Assembly (NCBI RefSeq): GCF_001870465.1
Contig: NZ_MDGK01000055.1
Span: 1 to 64,000 of the forward strand
Direction of reading: 5' to 3'
Source: Pseudomonas extremorientalis
Lineage (GTDB): Bacteria; Pseudomonadota; Gammaproteobacteria; Pseudomonadales; Pseudomonadaceae
DNA: 64,000 nt
The position numbers and the translations under genes were made by a program. The notes below the pieces were generated by a model. The model had not been told where the DNA came from and did not search any database. It worked only from the letters and a program-made list of their open reading frames with translations. Shown here one piece after another: positions 27,449-35,277 of the stretch; position 1 is the stretch's first letter, and each line of letters starts with the position of its first letter.

Positions 27449-29011
27449 TTATTTATCGGTCTTGAGGATTTCGTAGTCGCGCAGCTTATTGGCGATGGTG
27501 GTGTGCGACACCCCCAGGCGCTTGCCCATCTGCCGACTGCTGGGATGCTCGGCGTACAAGGCTTCCAGCACCGCCTTCTCGAACCGCCCGACAATTTCTT
27601 CCAGGCCACCCTCCAGCGAAAAATCGCCAAGCGGCTGACGCACGCCATAGTCCGGCAACCGGATGTGCTCGACCTTGACCGTCCCGCCGTCGCACAACGA
27701 CACCGCCTGGAACAGCACGTTTTCCAACTGCCGCACATTGCCTGGCCAGTGGTAATGACTGAGGCGCTCCATTGCGGCGGGCGCCAACCTGGGCAGCGGG
27801 CAACCGATCTGTCGGCTGGCCTGGTCGAGAAAGTGCTCGACCAGCGGCGCCAGGCCGTCCAGGCATTCGCGCAACGGCGGGATATGCAAGGACAGCACAT
27901 TGAGGCGGTGATAGAGGTCCTGGCGAAATTCGCCACGGGCGCACAGCTCGGACAAATCCACTTGGGTGGCGCAGATCACCCGCACATCGAGGTACACCTC
28001 TTCATCGCTGCCGACGCGACGGAAGCAACCGTCCTGCAAAAAGCGCAGCAGTTTCACCTGCAAGCGCGCGCTCATTTCCCCTACACCGTCGAGAAACAAC
28101 GTACCGCCCGCCGTCAGCTCCAGCAGGCCGAGCTTGCCTTCGGCGCGCGCGCCCTCAAACGCGCCAGGGCCGTAGCCGAACAGCTCGGTTTCAGCCATCG
28201 ACTCAGGCAGGCCGGCGCAGTTGAGCGCCATCAACGGCGATTGCCCACGCGGGCTGGCCAGGTGACAGGCCCGCGCCAGCAGTTCCTTGCCGGTGCCGGT
28301 TTCGCCTTCTATTAATAGCGGCGCGTCCAGCGGCGCCATGCGCCGGGCTTCGCGCACCACCGCGGCCATGACTTTGGAGCTCTGGAAGATGCTGTCGAAG
28401 CCACGCAGTTCCTGCTTGCGCACGTTGTAGATGCGCTCACCGACGCGATCGGCGCGGTGCAGGGTCAATACAGCACCGGCCATGGCCTCGCTGTCGTCAT
28501 GCTCGGAGGATTGCAGCGGCGCGATGTCCGCCAGGAACACGTCGCCCTTGACCTTGACCCGCAGGCCGTTGATCCGCGACTTGCTCGCGCGCACCAGCTC
28601 CGGCAAGTCGAAGTCCTCGGCATAGCGCGACAACGGAATGCCCGGCACTTCATCCACCCGCACCCCGAGCAACTGCGCCGCCGCGCGGTTGGCGGCGACG
28701 ATGGAGCCGCCCATGTCGATGGACAACACCGGAAACTCCAGGGCGCCCAGCAGTGCATTGAGTTCCATATGCCGGCGCTCGCTGGGCATCAGCCCGACTC
28801 TTTTGACGCCAAACACCCCGGCAATCGCCTCGAATTGCGGGCGCAGGGCCTGAAACTGCATGTTCACCAGGTTCGGGCAGTACAGGTAAATGGCGTTGCC
28901 ATGCTCCCCACCGACCTCGCCCTTGGCGACGTTGACACCGTATTCCACCAGCAGGTTGAGGATGTCCCGCAGGATGCCGATACGGTTCTGGCAATGCACT
29001 TTGATACGCAT
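27449..29011 (-). CDS. phhR: PhhR, TyrR-like aromatic amino acid regulator
   Basis: 520 residues from MRIKVHCQNRIG. The in-frame extension to 29242 is not supported by the family start. It has an N-terminal ACT domain (1-75), a PAS domain (about 80-180), an AAA+ domain (Walker A GETGTGKE) and a C-terminal HTH (GKRLGVSHTTIANKLRDY). The sigma-54 contact loop reads GAFEGA rather than GAFTGA, a TyrR-like departure that suggests action with sigma-70. It activates the divergent phhABC genes in response to Phe/Tyr. No strong ribosome site is visible. Confidence 0.92.
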   Translation of the reverse strand: MRIKVHCQNRIGILRDILNLLVEYGVNVAKGEVGGEHGNAIYLYCPNLVNMQFQALRPQFEAIAGVFGVKRVGLMPSERRHMELNALLGALEFPVLSIDMGGSIVAANRAAAQLLGVRVDEVPGIPLSRYAEDFDLPELVRASKSRINGLRVKVKGDVFLADIAPLQSSEHDDSEAMAGAVLTLHRADRVGERIYNVRKQELRGFDSIFQSSKVMAAVVREARRMAPLDAPLLIEGETGTGKELLARACHLASPRGQSPLMALNCAGLPESMAETELFGYGPGAFEGARAEGKLGLLELTAGGTLFLDGVGEMSARLQVKLLRFLQDGCFRRVGSDEEVYLDVRVICATQVDLSELCARGEFRQDLYHRLNVLSLHIPPLRECLDGLAPLVEHFLDQASRQIGCPLPRLAPAAMERLSHYHWPGNVRQLENVLFQAVSLCDGGTVKVEHIRLPDYGVRQPLGDFSLEGGLEEIVGRFEKAVLEALYAEHPSSRQMGKRLGVSHTTIANKLRDYEILKTDK

Positions 29012-29131
29012 GAGGAGGCCCGAAAAATGGGGAAGCGCCGCGTCTTTTTGTCGCTGGGCGCAGATAGTCGTCAAGATTATGTGACAGGCGGAGTGACTTT
29101 CCCAGCCCAATGCAACGGCCAGCCCCACAAG

Positions 29132-29149
29132 CGTAACGAATACTTTACG
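29132..29149. promoter_or_regulatory. Candidate PhhR/TyrR box
   Basis: The sequence cgtaac-N6-tttacg fits the TyrR box TGTAAA-N6-TTTACA at 9 of 12 positions. It lies in the phhR-phhA divergent intergenic region, 120 bases before the phhA ATG. Confidence 0.6.
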
Positions 29150-29268
29150 GAAAATGGTAAGTTTTCCTACGCCAAGGCGTTTTAAACAGATGGAATCCGG
29201 CCTCGCCCGGGTTATCAATAGGCTCATCGCAGGACATAACAAGAACGAATGCCTAGCAGGAGAGCCGT

Positions 29269-30060
29269 ATGAAGCAGACGCAGTACGTGGCCCGCGAGCC
29301 CGACGCGCAAGGTTTTATCCATTACCCGCCGGAAGAACACGCGGTGTGGAACACCCTGATCACTCGCCAGTTGAAGGTGATCGAGGGTCGCGCCTGCCAG
29401 GAATACCTGGACGGCATTGACAAGCTCGGCCTGCCACACGATCGCATCCCGCAACTGGGTGAAATCAACAAGGTGCTGGCCGAGACTACCGGCTGGCAGG
29501 TCGCCCGTGTGCCGGCGCTGATTCCCTTCCAGACCTTCTTCGAATTGCTCGCCAGCAAGCAGTTTCCAGTGGCGACCTTTATTCGTACTCGCGAAGAACT
29601 GGACTACCTGCAAGAGCCGGATATTTTCCACGAGATTTTCGGCCACTGCCCGCTGCTGACCAACCCCTGGTTCGCCGAATTCACCCACACCTACGGCAAG
29701 CTGGGCCTGGCGGCTACCAAGGAGCAACGGGTGTATCTGGCGCGCCTGTACTGGATGACCATCGAATTCGGCCTGGTGGACACGCCCGCAGGCCGGCGCA
29801 TCTACGGCGGCGGCATTCTGTCATCGCCCAAGGAGACCGTGTACAGCCTGTCGTCCGAGCCCGAACACCAGGTGTTCGACCCGCTGGAAGCCATGCGCAC
29901 GCCTTACCGCATCGACATCCTGCAACCGTTGTATTTCGTGTTGCCCGATCTGAAGCGCCTGTTCGAAGTGGCGCAGGAAGACATCATGGGCATGGTCGAG
30001 CGCGGTATGCAGTTGGGTCTGCACGCGCCGAAGTTTCCACCGAAACCCAAAGCGGCTTGA
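29269..30060 (+). CDS. phhA: Phenylalanine 4-monooxygenase
   Basis: 263 residues, the bacterial single-domain form. Iron ligands are H121 and H126 (DIFHEIFGHCPLL) and E166 (TIEFG). It uses tetrahydropterin and oxygen to convert phenylalanine to tyrosine. An AGGAGAG site precedes the ATG. It is the first gene of phhABC, which converts Phe to 4-hydroxyphenylpyruvate. Confidence 0.97.
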   Translation: MKQTQYVAREPDAQGFIHYPPEEHAVWNTLITRQLKVIEGRACQEYLDGIDKLGLPHDRIPQLGEINKVLAETTGWQVARVPALIPFQTFFELLASKQFPVATFIRTREELDYLQEPDIFHEIFGHCPLLTNPWFAEFTHTYGKLGLAATKEQRVYLARLYWMTIEFGLVDTPAGRRIYGGGILSSPKETVYSLSSEPEHQVFDPLEAMRTPYRIDILQPLYFVLPDLKRLFEVAQEDIMGMVERGMQLGLHAPKFPPKPKAA

Positions 30061-30074
30061 ACCTTACATCTTCA

Positions 30075-30099
30075 GGCCAGGTGAGTCTGTTCCCTGGCC
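30075..30099 (+). other. Stem-loop between phhA and phhB
   Basis: ggccagg and cctggcc form a 7-bp stem around an 11-base loop, with no T-run. It may stabilise or process the phhA message. Confidence 0.4.
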
Positions 30100-30157
30100 G
30101 CGCGTTGCTTTAGGGTGACGCTACTGATCTTCAAACACTCGAATTCAGGACACCATC

Positions 30158-30514
30158 ATGACCACCTTGAACCAAGCCCATTGCGAAGCCTGCCGCGCCG
30201 ATGCCCCGCAAGTCAGCGATGAAGAACTGCCGGTACTGCTCAAGCAGATCCCTGACTGGAACATCGAAGTCCGCGACGGCGTGATGCAACTGGAAAAGGT
30301 TTTCCTGTTCAAGAACTTCAAATTTGCCCTGGCGTTCACCAACGCCATGGGTGAAATCTCCGAAGCCGAAGGCCATCACCCTGGCCTGCTCACCGAGTGG
30401 GGCAAAGTCACCGTGACCTGGTGGAGCCACTCCATCAAGGGCCTGCATCGCAACGACTTCATCATGGCCGCCCGCACCGACGAAGTGGCCAAGGACGCCG
30501 AGGGCCGCAAGTAA
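30158..30514 (+). CDS. phhB: Pterin-4a-carbinolamine dehydratase
   Basis: 118 residues. The active-site motif EGHHPGLLTEWGKVTVTWWSH has the paired histidines of the PCD/DCoH family. It dehydrates the 4a-hydroxy-tetrahydropterin released by PhhA, so the cofactor can be recycled. In Pseudomonas it is also needed for normal PhhA levels. Its stop codon TAA overlaps the phhC ATG. Confidence 0.96.
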   Translation: MTTLNQAHCEACRADAPQVSDEELPVLLKQIPDWNIEVRDGVMQLEKVFLFKNFKFALAFTNAMGEISEAEGHHPGLLTEWGKVTVTWWSHSIKGLHRNDFIMAARTDEVAKDAEGRK

Positions 30515-31707
30515 TGCACTTCGATGCCATTGGCCGCGTACCCGGCGACCCGATCCTCGGGCTGATGGACCTGTACGCCCAGGACGCCAACCCGAACAAG
30601 TTCGACCTGGGCGTGGGCGTCTACAAGGACGACCAAGGCCTGACGCCGATTCCGCACTCGGTGAAACTGGCCGAGCAGCGCCTGGTTGACACGCAAACCA
30701 CCAAGACCTACATCGGCGGCCACGGCAATGCCGCATTTGGCAAGCTGATCAGCGAACTGGTGCTCGGCGCCGACTCCCCGCTGCTGCGCGACCGTCGTGC
30801 CGGCGCCACCCAGACCCCAGGCGGCACCGGTGCCCTGCGTTTGAGCGCCGACTTTATTGCGCACAACCTACCGGGCCGTGGCGTGTGGCTGAGCAACCCG
30901 ACCTGGCCGATCCACGAAACCATCTTCGCCAAGGCCGGCCTCCAGGTCAGTCATTACCCCTACGTGGGTGCCGACAATCGCCTGGACGTGGCGGCGATGC
31001 TCGCCACTTTGTCCCGCGTGCCCCAGGGCGATGTCGTGCTGCTGCACGCCTGCTGCCACAACCCGACCGGTTTTGACCTGTCCCAGGATGACTGGCGCCA
31101 GGTGCTGCAGATCGTGCGCGAGCGCCAACTGCTGCCGCTGATCGACTTCGCCTACCAGGGCTTTGGCGATGGCCTGGAGCAGGATGCCTGGGCGGTGCGA
31201 CTGTTCGCGGCCGAGTTGCCGGAAGTGCTGGTCACCAGCTCCTGCTCGAAAAACTTCGGCTTGTACAGCGACCGTGTCGGCGCGCTGATCGTGTGCGCAG
31301 CGGATGCCGAGAAGCTGACGGATGTGCGCAGCCAACTGGCGAACACGGCGCGCAACCTGTGGTCGACGCCGCCAGACCATGGTGCGGCGGTGGTGGCGAC
31401 GATCCTGGGTGATGCCGAGCTGAAAAAGCAGTGGAGCGACGAGGTCGAGGCCATGCGCTCGCGGATCGCACACCTGCGTTCCGGGCTGGTGGAGGCGTTG
31501 GCCCCCCATGGTCTGTCGGAGCGGTTTGCGCACATTGGCGCACAGCGTGGGATGTTTTCCTATACCGGCCTGAGTGCCGAGCAGGTTAAACAACTGCGGG
31601 AGAAACACAGCGTATATATGGTGAGTTCTGGCCGGGCGAATGTGGCAGGGATTGATGCCACGCGGTTGACGCTGCTGGCCGAAGCCATCGCCGACGTTTC
31701 CCGCTGA
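30514..31707 (+). CDS. phhC: Aromatic amino acid aminotransferase
   Basis: 397 residues, a class I PLP aminotransferase. The pyridoxal lysine is in SSCSKNFGLYSDRVG (about residue 246), and other motifs are CCHNPTGFD and DFAYQGFGDG. It converts tyrosine to 4-hydroxyphenylpyruvate, feeding homogentisate breakdown. The ATG overlaps the phhB stop by one base. The tyrB/aspC family is close in sequence; context decides phhC. Confidence 0.93.
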   Translation: MHFDAIGRVPGDPILGLMDLYAQDANPNKFDLGVGVYKDDQGLTPIPHSVKLAEQRLVDTQTTKTYIGGHGNAAFGKLISELVLGADSPLLRDRRAGATQTPGGTGALRLSADFIAHNLPGRGVWLSNPTWPIHETIFAKAGLQVSHYPYVGADNRLDVAAMLATLSRVPQGDVVLLHACCHNPTGFDLSQDDWRQVLQIVRERQLLPLIDFAYQGFGDGLEQDAWAVRLFAAELPEVLVTSSCSKNFGLYSDRVGALIVCAADAEKLTDVRSQLANTARNLWSTPPDHGAAVVATILGDAELKKQWSDEVEAMRSRIAHLRSGLVEALAPHGLSERFAHIGAQRGMFSYTGLSAEQVKQLREKHSVYMVSSGRANVAGIDATRLTLLAEAIADVSR

Positions 31708-31722
31708 CGAAACCCGGAATGA

Positions 31723-31752
31723 ATATGGGAGAGGGCTTGCCCCTCCCACATC
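31723..31752. repeat. REP hairpin
   Basis: atatgggagagggcttgccc followed by ctcccacatc folds on itself. It lies between the convergent phhC and the phosphoesterase gene. Confidence 0.75.
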
Positions 31753-31768
31753 TGGCTTGTGTGCAACT

Positions 31769-32578
31769 TCAGCCCGCGACCATTTCGGCCTTGAGCTGCG
31801 CTTCCCTGGCCTGCGCATCCGCCAACCGATACAACTCGATACTCCCATCCCAGTGCTCGATCAATGCCGTGCACGACTCCACCCAATCCCCACAGTTGAG
31901 ATAGTCCACCTCGCCCACCTTGCGGATCTCCGCATGATGAATATGCCCGCAGACCACCCCGTGCAGCTCGCGCTTGGTCACTTCGTGGGCGATGGCTTCT
32001 TCGAAATCGCTGATGAAATTCACCGCCGTCTTGACCTTGTGCTTGAGGTACGCCGACAGCGACCAGTAGCCATAGCCATAGCGCGCCCGCCAATGGTTCA
32101 GCCAGCGGTTGAGCGTGAGGGTGAATTCGTAGGCCGAATCGCCGAGGAATGCCAGCCAGCGGTGATAGCGGGTGATCACGTCGAACTGGTCGCCGTGGAT
32201 CACCAACAGATGGCGGCCATCGGCAGTCACATGAATGGCTTCGTCTACCAGTTGGATATTGCCCAGGATCAGCTTGGAATAACGGCGCAGGAATTCGTCG
32301 TGGTTACCGGTGACGTAGATCACCTCGGTGCCGCGCTTGGCCATGGTCAGCAGGCGACGGATCACGTTGGTGTGAGCCTGGGGCCAATACATGCCGCCAC
32401 GCAGTTTCCAACCGTCGATGATATCGCCCACCAGGTAGACCTTGTCGGCGTGATAGCCCTTGAGGAACTGCGACAGATGCTCAGCCTGGCAATCCCGCGT
32501 GCCCAGGTGCACATCGGAAATCCACAGGGTACGCACCCGTTGCTTGCGGCTGGGCTTGGTGAACTCGGCACTGGTCAT
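31769..32578 (-). CDS. LpxH-like UDP-2,3-diacylglucosamine diphosphatase family phosphoesterase
   Basis: 269 residues from MTSAEFTKPS, with a GAGGG site just upstream. All calcineurin-type metal motifs are present: SDVHLGTRD, GDIIDGW, GNHDE, IHGDQFD and GHIHHAE. The family includes LpxH and its homologues, which hydrolyse UDP-diacylglucosamine in lipid A synthesis. Pseudomonas usually has lpxH elsewhere, so this may be a second enzyme with a different substrate. There is no lipid A neighbour here. Confidence 0.8.
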   Translation of the reverse strand: MTSAEFTKPSRKQRVRTLWISDVHLGTRDCQAEHLSQFLKGYHADKVYLVGDIIDGWKLRGGMYWPQAHTNVIRRLLTMAKRGTEVIYVTGNHDEFLRRYSKLILGNIQLVDEAIHVTADGRHLLVIHGDQFDVITRYHRWLAFLGDSAYEFTLTLNRWLNHWRARYGYGYWSLSAYLKHKVKTAVNFISDFEEAIAHEVTKRELHGVVCGHIHHAEIRKVGEVDYLNCGDWVESCTALIEHWDGSIELYRLADAQAREAQLKAEMVAG

Positions 32579-32715
32579 GGGCATCCCTCGACGGTGTTTT
32601 CGCGAGCTTGCGCCCTGGCGATTAATAGCCCATGACAACTGTGCGTCAGTCTGATGACAGCGCCTGCCGGCCGCAAAGCGTTGTAGACTGCCGGCTTGCC
32701 AGCATGGAGACCACT

Positions 32716-33465
32716 ATGGGACCCGCCCTCACCCTGCGCCATTACCTCGAAGCGCCCCTCGCCCACAGCCATGACCATGCGCAGTTGGTGTTCGGCCTGT
32801 CCGGGCACCTGGACCTGGAAGTCGATGGGCGTGGCAGCCAGGTCCGCGAAAGCAGCGTGATGGTGCTGCCCTTCTCCGCCCACCATGCGTGCGGCAGCCG
32901 TGATGGCAGCCGCTGCCTGGTGCTGGATGTGCCCACCGAGCATTGGTTGCTGCAATCGCTGGGCGAACATGCCGACGCCAGCCGCCGCTTGCTCGACCAA
33001 CCGGCGCGGCTGGCCCTGGATACGCGGCAGAACCAGTTGGTGCAATGGCTGGCGCACAGCCCGGTGGATGACCCGCTGATCGTCCAGCAAGGCGCCGTGC
33101 TGTTATTGGCCAGTCTCAATCATCCCCAGGCCCAACCCCTTTCGGCACGGCGTCTGCCGTACGCGGCGTTCAATGCGCACATCGAGCGCCACCTTGCGCA
33201 CCCGCTGCAGGTGGCGGACCTGGCGCGCATCGCTGACCTGTCGGTGGCACGCTTGCATGCCCGCTTCATCGCCGAATGCGGACAAACGCCTATGGACTAC
33301 ATCCGCAGTCGGCGCCTGCACATGGCATTGGACCTGCTGCGCCAAACGCCGTTGCCCATCGGCGACATCGCCGATCGCGTCGGCTACACCTCGCAAAGCG
33401 CCTTTGCTGCCGCGATGCTGCGTGAGTTTGGCGCGTCGCCGGGGGCTTTGCGACGCAACGCGTAG
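32716..33465 (+). CDS. AraC-family transcriptional regulator
   Basis: About 249 residues: an N-terminal cupin-like domain with HSHDHAQL and a C-terminal double HTH (about 150-249; ADLARIADLSVARLHARF and IGDIADRVGYTSQSAFAAAM). The start at 32716 has a GGAG site; an ATG four codons earlier is possible. It is followed by a DMT exporter on the same strand about 100 bases away, a common pairing in which the regulator controls the efflux gene. The ligand is unknown. Confidence 0.85.
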   Translation: MGPALTLRHYLEAPLAHSHDHAQLVFGLSGHLDLEVDGRGSQVRESSVMVLPFSAHHACGSRDGSRCLVLDVPTEHWLLQSLGEHADASRRLLDQPARLALDTRQNQLVQWLAHSPVDDPLIVQQGAVLLLASLNHPQAQPLSARRLPYAAFNAHIERHLAHPLQVADLARIADLSVARLHARFIAECGQTPMDYIRSRRLHMALDLLRQTPLPIGDIADRVGYTSQSAFAAAMLREFGASPGALRRNA

Positions 33466-33564
33466 GAAGAGTCCTGCGATAAAAAACGCGAGCCGCACGA
33501 CAGACATCCGCACCGGCGACCCACTAGACTGCGCACTTGCCACCCGCTTGTCTCAAGGATCGCA

Positions 33565-34449
33565 ATGACTCCCCGCTCAGCCCTCGGCGCCCTGCATATC
33601 GGCGCATTGATGTTTGGCCTAACCGGCGTATTCGGCAAACTCGCGGCCGCTTCGCCAGCCATCATCGTGTTTGGTCGCGCGGCGTTTGCCGTGGTGGCCC
33701 TGGCGGTGTTTGCCCGGTTCGCCAGCAGCACGGCGTGGAAGATACTGGAGCTGCGCGACTGGCGCCGGCTGCTGGTGAGCGGTGTGTTGCTGGCGGCGCA
33801 CTGGGTGACCTTCTTTATTGCCGTCAAGGTAGCCGGTGTGGCCGTCGCAACCTTGGGCTTCACCGCGTTCCCGGCGTTTACCGTAATCCTCGAAGGGCTG
33901 ATTTTCCGCGAGCGGATCCGCACCAACGAAATTGTACTGGTGGCGCTGGTCAGCGTCGGGCTGGTGCTGGTCACCCCGGACTTCAACCTTGCCAGTGAAG
34001 CCACGGGCGGCTTGCTCTGGGGGATCGCCTCGGGGCTGTTGTTTTCACTGTTATCGCTGAACAACCGCGCCAGCTCCGGCCGCATCCCCGCAGTGCAGGC
34101 GGCCTTGTGCCAGAACGTGGTGGTCGCGGTTTGCCTGTTGCCGGTGGCGGCACCGGGGTTAACCGAGGTACGGGCAATCGACTGGCTATGGATCGGTTTG
34201 CTCGGCGTGTTCTGCACGGGCCTGGCCCACAGCCTGTTTGTCGCCAGCCTCGCGGTGATCAAGGCGCGCACGGCTTCGGTGGTATTTGCCATGGAGCCGG
34301 TCTATGGCATCACCGCTGCCTGGTTGCTGTTTGCCGAAACGCCGACGCTGCGCATGCTGCTGGGCGGCGCACTGATCATCGTCGCCATTGTGCTGTCGGG
34401 GTTGATGGGCAGCGCCAGCCAGGCCAAGCAGCCCACTGCAACGGCCTGA
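33565..34449 (+). CDS. EamA/DMT-superfamily transporter
   Basis: 294 residues with about ten hydrophobic segments arranged as two EamA repeats (1-140 and 150-290). The second repeat carries the typical VFAMEPVYGITAAWLLFAE motif. Members export amino acids or other metabolites. The AraC gene upstream may regulate it. The substrate cannot be told from sequence. Confidence 0.88.
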   Translation: MTPRSALGALHIGALMFGLTGVFGKLAAASPAIIVFGRAAFAVVALAVFARFASSTAWKILELRDWRRLLVSGVLLAAHWVTFFIAVKVAGVAVATLGFTAFPAFTVILEGLIFRERIRTNEIVLVALVSVGLVLVTPDFNLASEATGGLLWGIASGLLFSLLSLNNRASSGRIPAVQAALCQNVVVAVCLLPVAAPGLTEVRAIDWLWIGLLGVFCTGLAHSLFVASLAVIKARTASVVFAMEPVYGITAAWLLFAETPTLRMLLGGALIIVAIVLSGLMGSASQAKQPTATA

Positions 34450-34581
34450 TCTATACTTTAAACATCCGCAACAGTCAGCAGTCGTTCAACGGATATCCGA
34501 CAGCTCGATGACAGCCTGGGTGTGTTCTGAAGTTGCTGCAAGCGAGTGGTCACAACCTCAACGCGATGCGGGAGCTTTACC

Positions 34582-34863
34582 ATGGAAATGCTCATCAGCT
34601 TATTGGTACAGATCATCAGCGGGGCAGTCGGCGGCAACGTCGCCGGCATGACCAAACAGAGCCTCGGGACCGGGCTCAATACACTGATCGGGGGTGTCGG
34701 CGGACTGGTGTTGGGCCAGGTCTTCGCGGCATTCACGGGAACCTCGGGCGGTGAAGCGCTGGATGTGGCGGCAGTTGGCAGCAACATTGTGGGGGGTGGT
34801 ATAGGCGGCCTCATACTGACGTGGCTGATTGGCTTCATCAAACAAAAGATGGCCGCCAAATAG
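34582..34863 (+). CDS. Small glycine-rich membrane protein
   Basis: 93 residues from MEMLISLL, with a GGGAG ribosome site. Three hydrophobic, Gly-rich segments (about 2-20, 33-52 and 65-85) end in a Lys tail (KQKMAAK). Glycine-zipper-like repeats (GGVGGLVLG, VGGGIGGLIL) suggest helix packing in the inner membrane. I do not recognise a function. It is convergent with the next gene. Confidence 0.75.
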   Translation: MEMLISLLVQIISGAVGGNVAGMTKQSLGTGLNTLIGGVGGLVLGQVFAAFTGTSGGEALDVAAVGSNIVGGGIGGLILTWLIGFIKQKMAAK

Positions 34864-34877
34864 GGCCGCACGAGAGG

Positions 34878-34903
34878 GTCACCGCCCTTGATAGGGCGGT
34901 GAC
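34878..34903. terminator. Perfect 10-bp stem-loop between convergent genes
   Basis: gtcaccgccc - ttgata - gggcggtgac is a perfect hairpin between the stop codons of two convergent genes. There is no T-run on either side, so terminator activity is inferred from place and stem strength. Confidence 0.55.
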
Positions 34904-34905
34904 GT

Positions 34906-35193
34906 TCACTGCGTACGGTCGTTGTGCCCCAGGTCACGCTGCGGGTCGATCCGGTCGCGTACGCGCTGCTTGAGCACCTTGGCTTCGGGAAAGCCCCCGT
35001 CCGCCTTGCGCTCCCAGATCTGTACGCCATCACAGGTGATGCGAAACGCGCCGCCGGTGGCCGGCTCCAGTGAGACCTTGCCCAGGTCATCGGCAAACGT
35101 ACTCAACAGTTCCTGCGCCAGCCACGCGGCACGCAGCAGCCACTGGCACTGGGTGCAATAGGTGATCACGATCTCGGGTTTGCTTGTGGACAT
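34906..35193 (-). CDS. SelT/SelW/SelH (Rdx) family protein
   Basis: 95 residues from MSTSKPEIVITYC. The N-terminal redox motif CTQC (C13-C16) follows a beta strand, and WLLRAAWLAQELL is typical of the Rdx family, a thioredoxin-like fold. In this bacterial form cysteine replaces selenocysteine. The reading frame stays open far upstream, but that part is the antisense shadow of plpD. The function of bacterial members is not known. Confidence 0.85.
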   Translation of the reverse strand: MSTSKPEIVITYCTQCQWLLRAAWLAQELLSTFADDLGKVSLEPATGGAFRITCDGVQIWERKADGGFPEAKVLKQRVRDRIDPQRDLGHNDRTQ

Positions 35194-35237
35194 AATTTGA
35201 AAGGCTCCTGGCATGACGGGCTCGACGGATCGAATGG

Positions 35238-35247
35238 CTATAATACC
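35238..35247 (+). promoter_or_regulatory. Candidate -10 element of plpD
   Basis: A consensus tataat lies in the sequence ctataatacc, about 35 bases before the plpD ATG. No clear -35 box is seen at 17 bases. Confidence 0.45.
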
Positions 35248-35277
35248 GGCCTTTATCGCCCAGCCCCGAGATTCCTG

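Noticed and set aside
34906..35193. Possible selenoprotein at the Rdx gene
   Set aside because: The active site has two Cys codons (CTQC) and no in-frame TGA, so it is the cysteine form.
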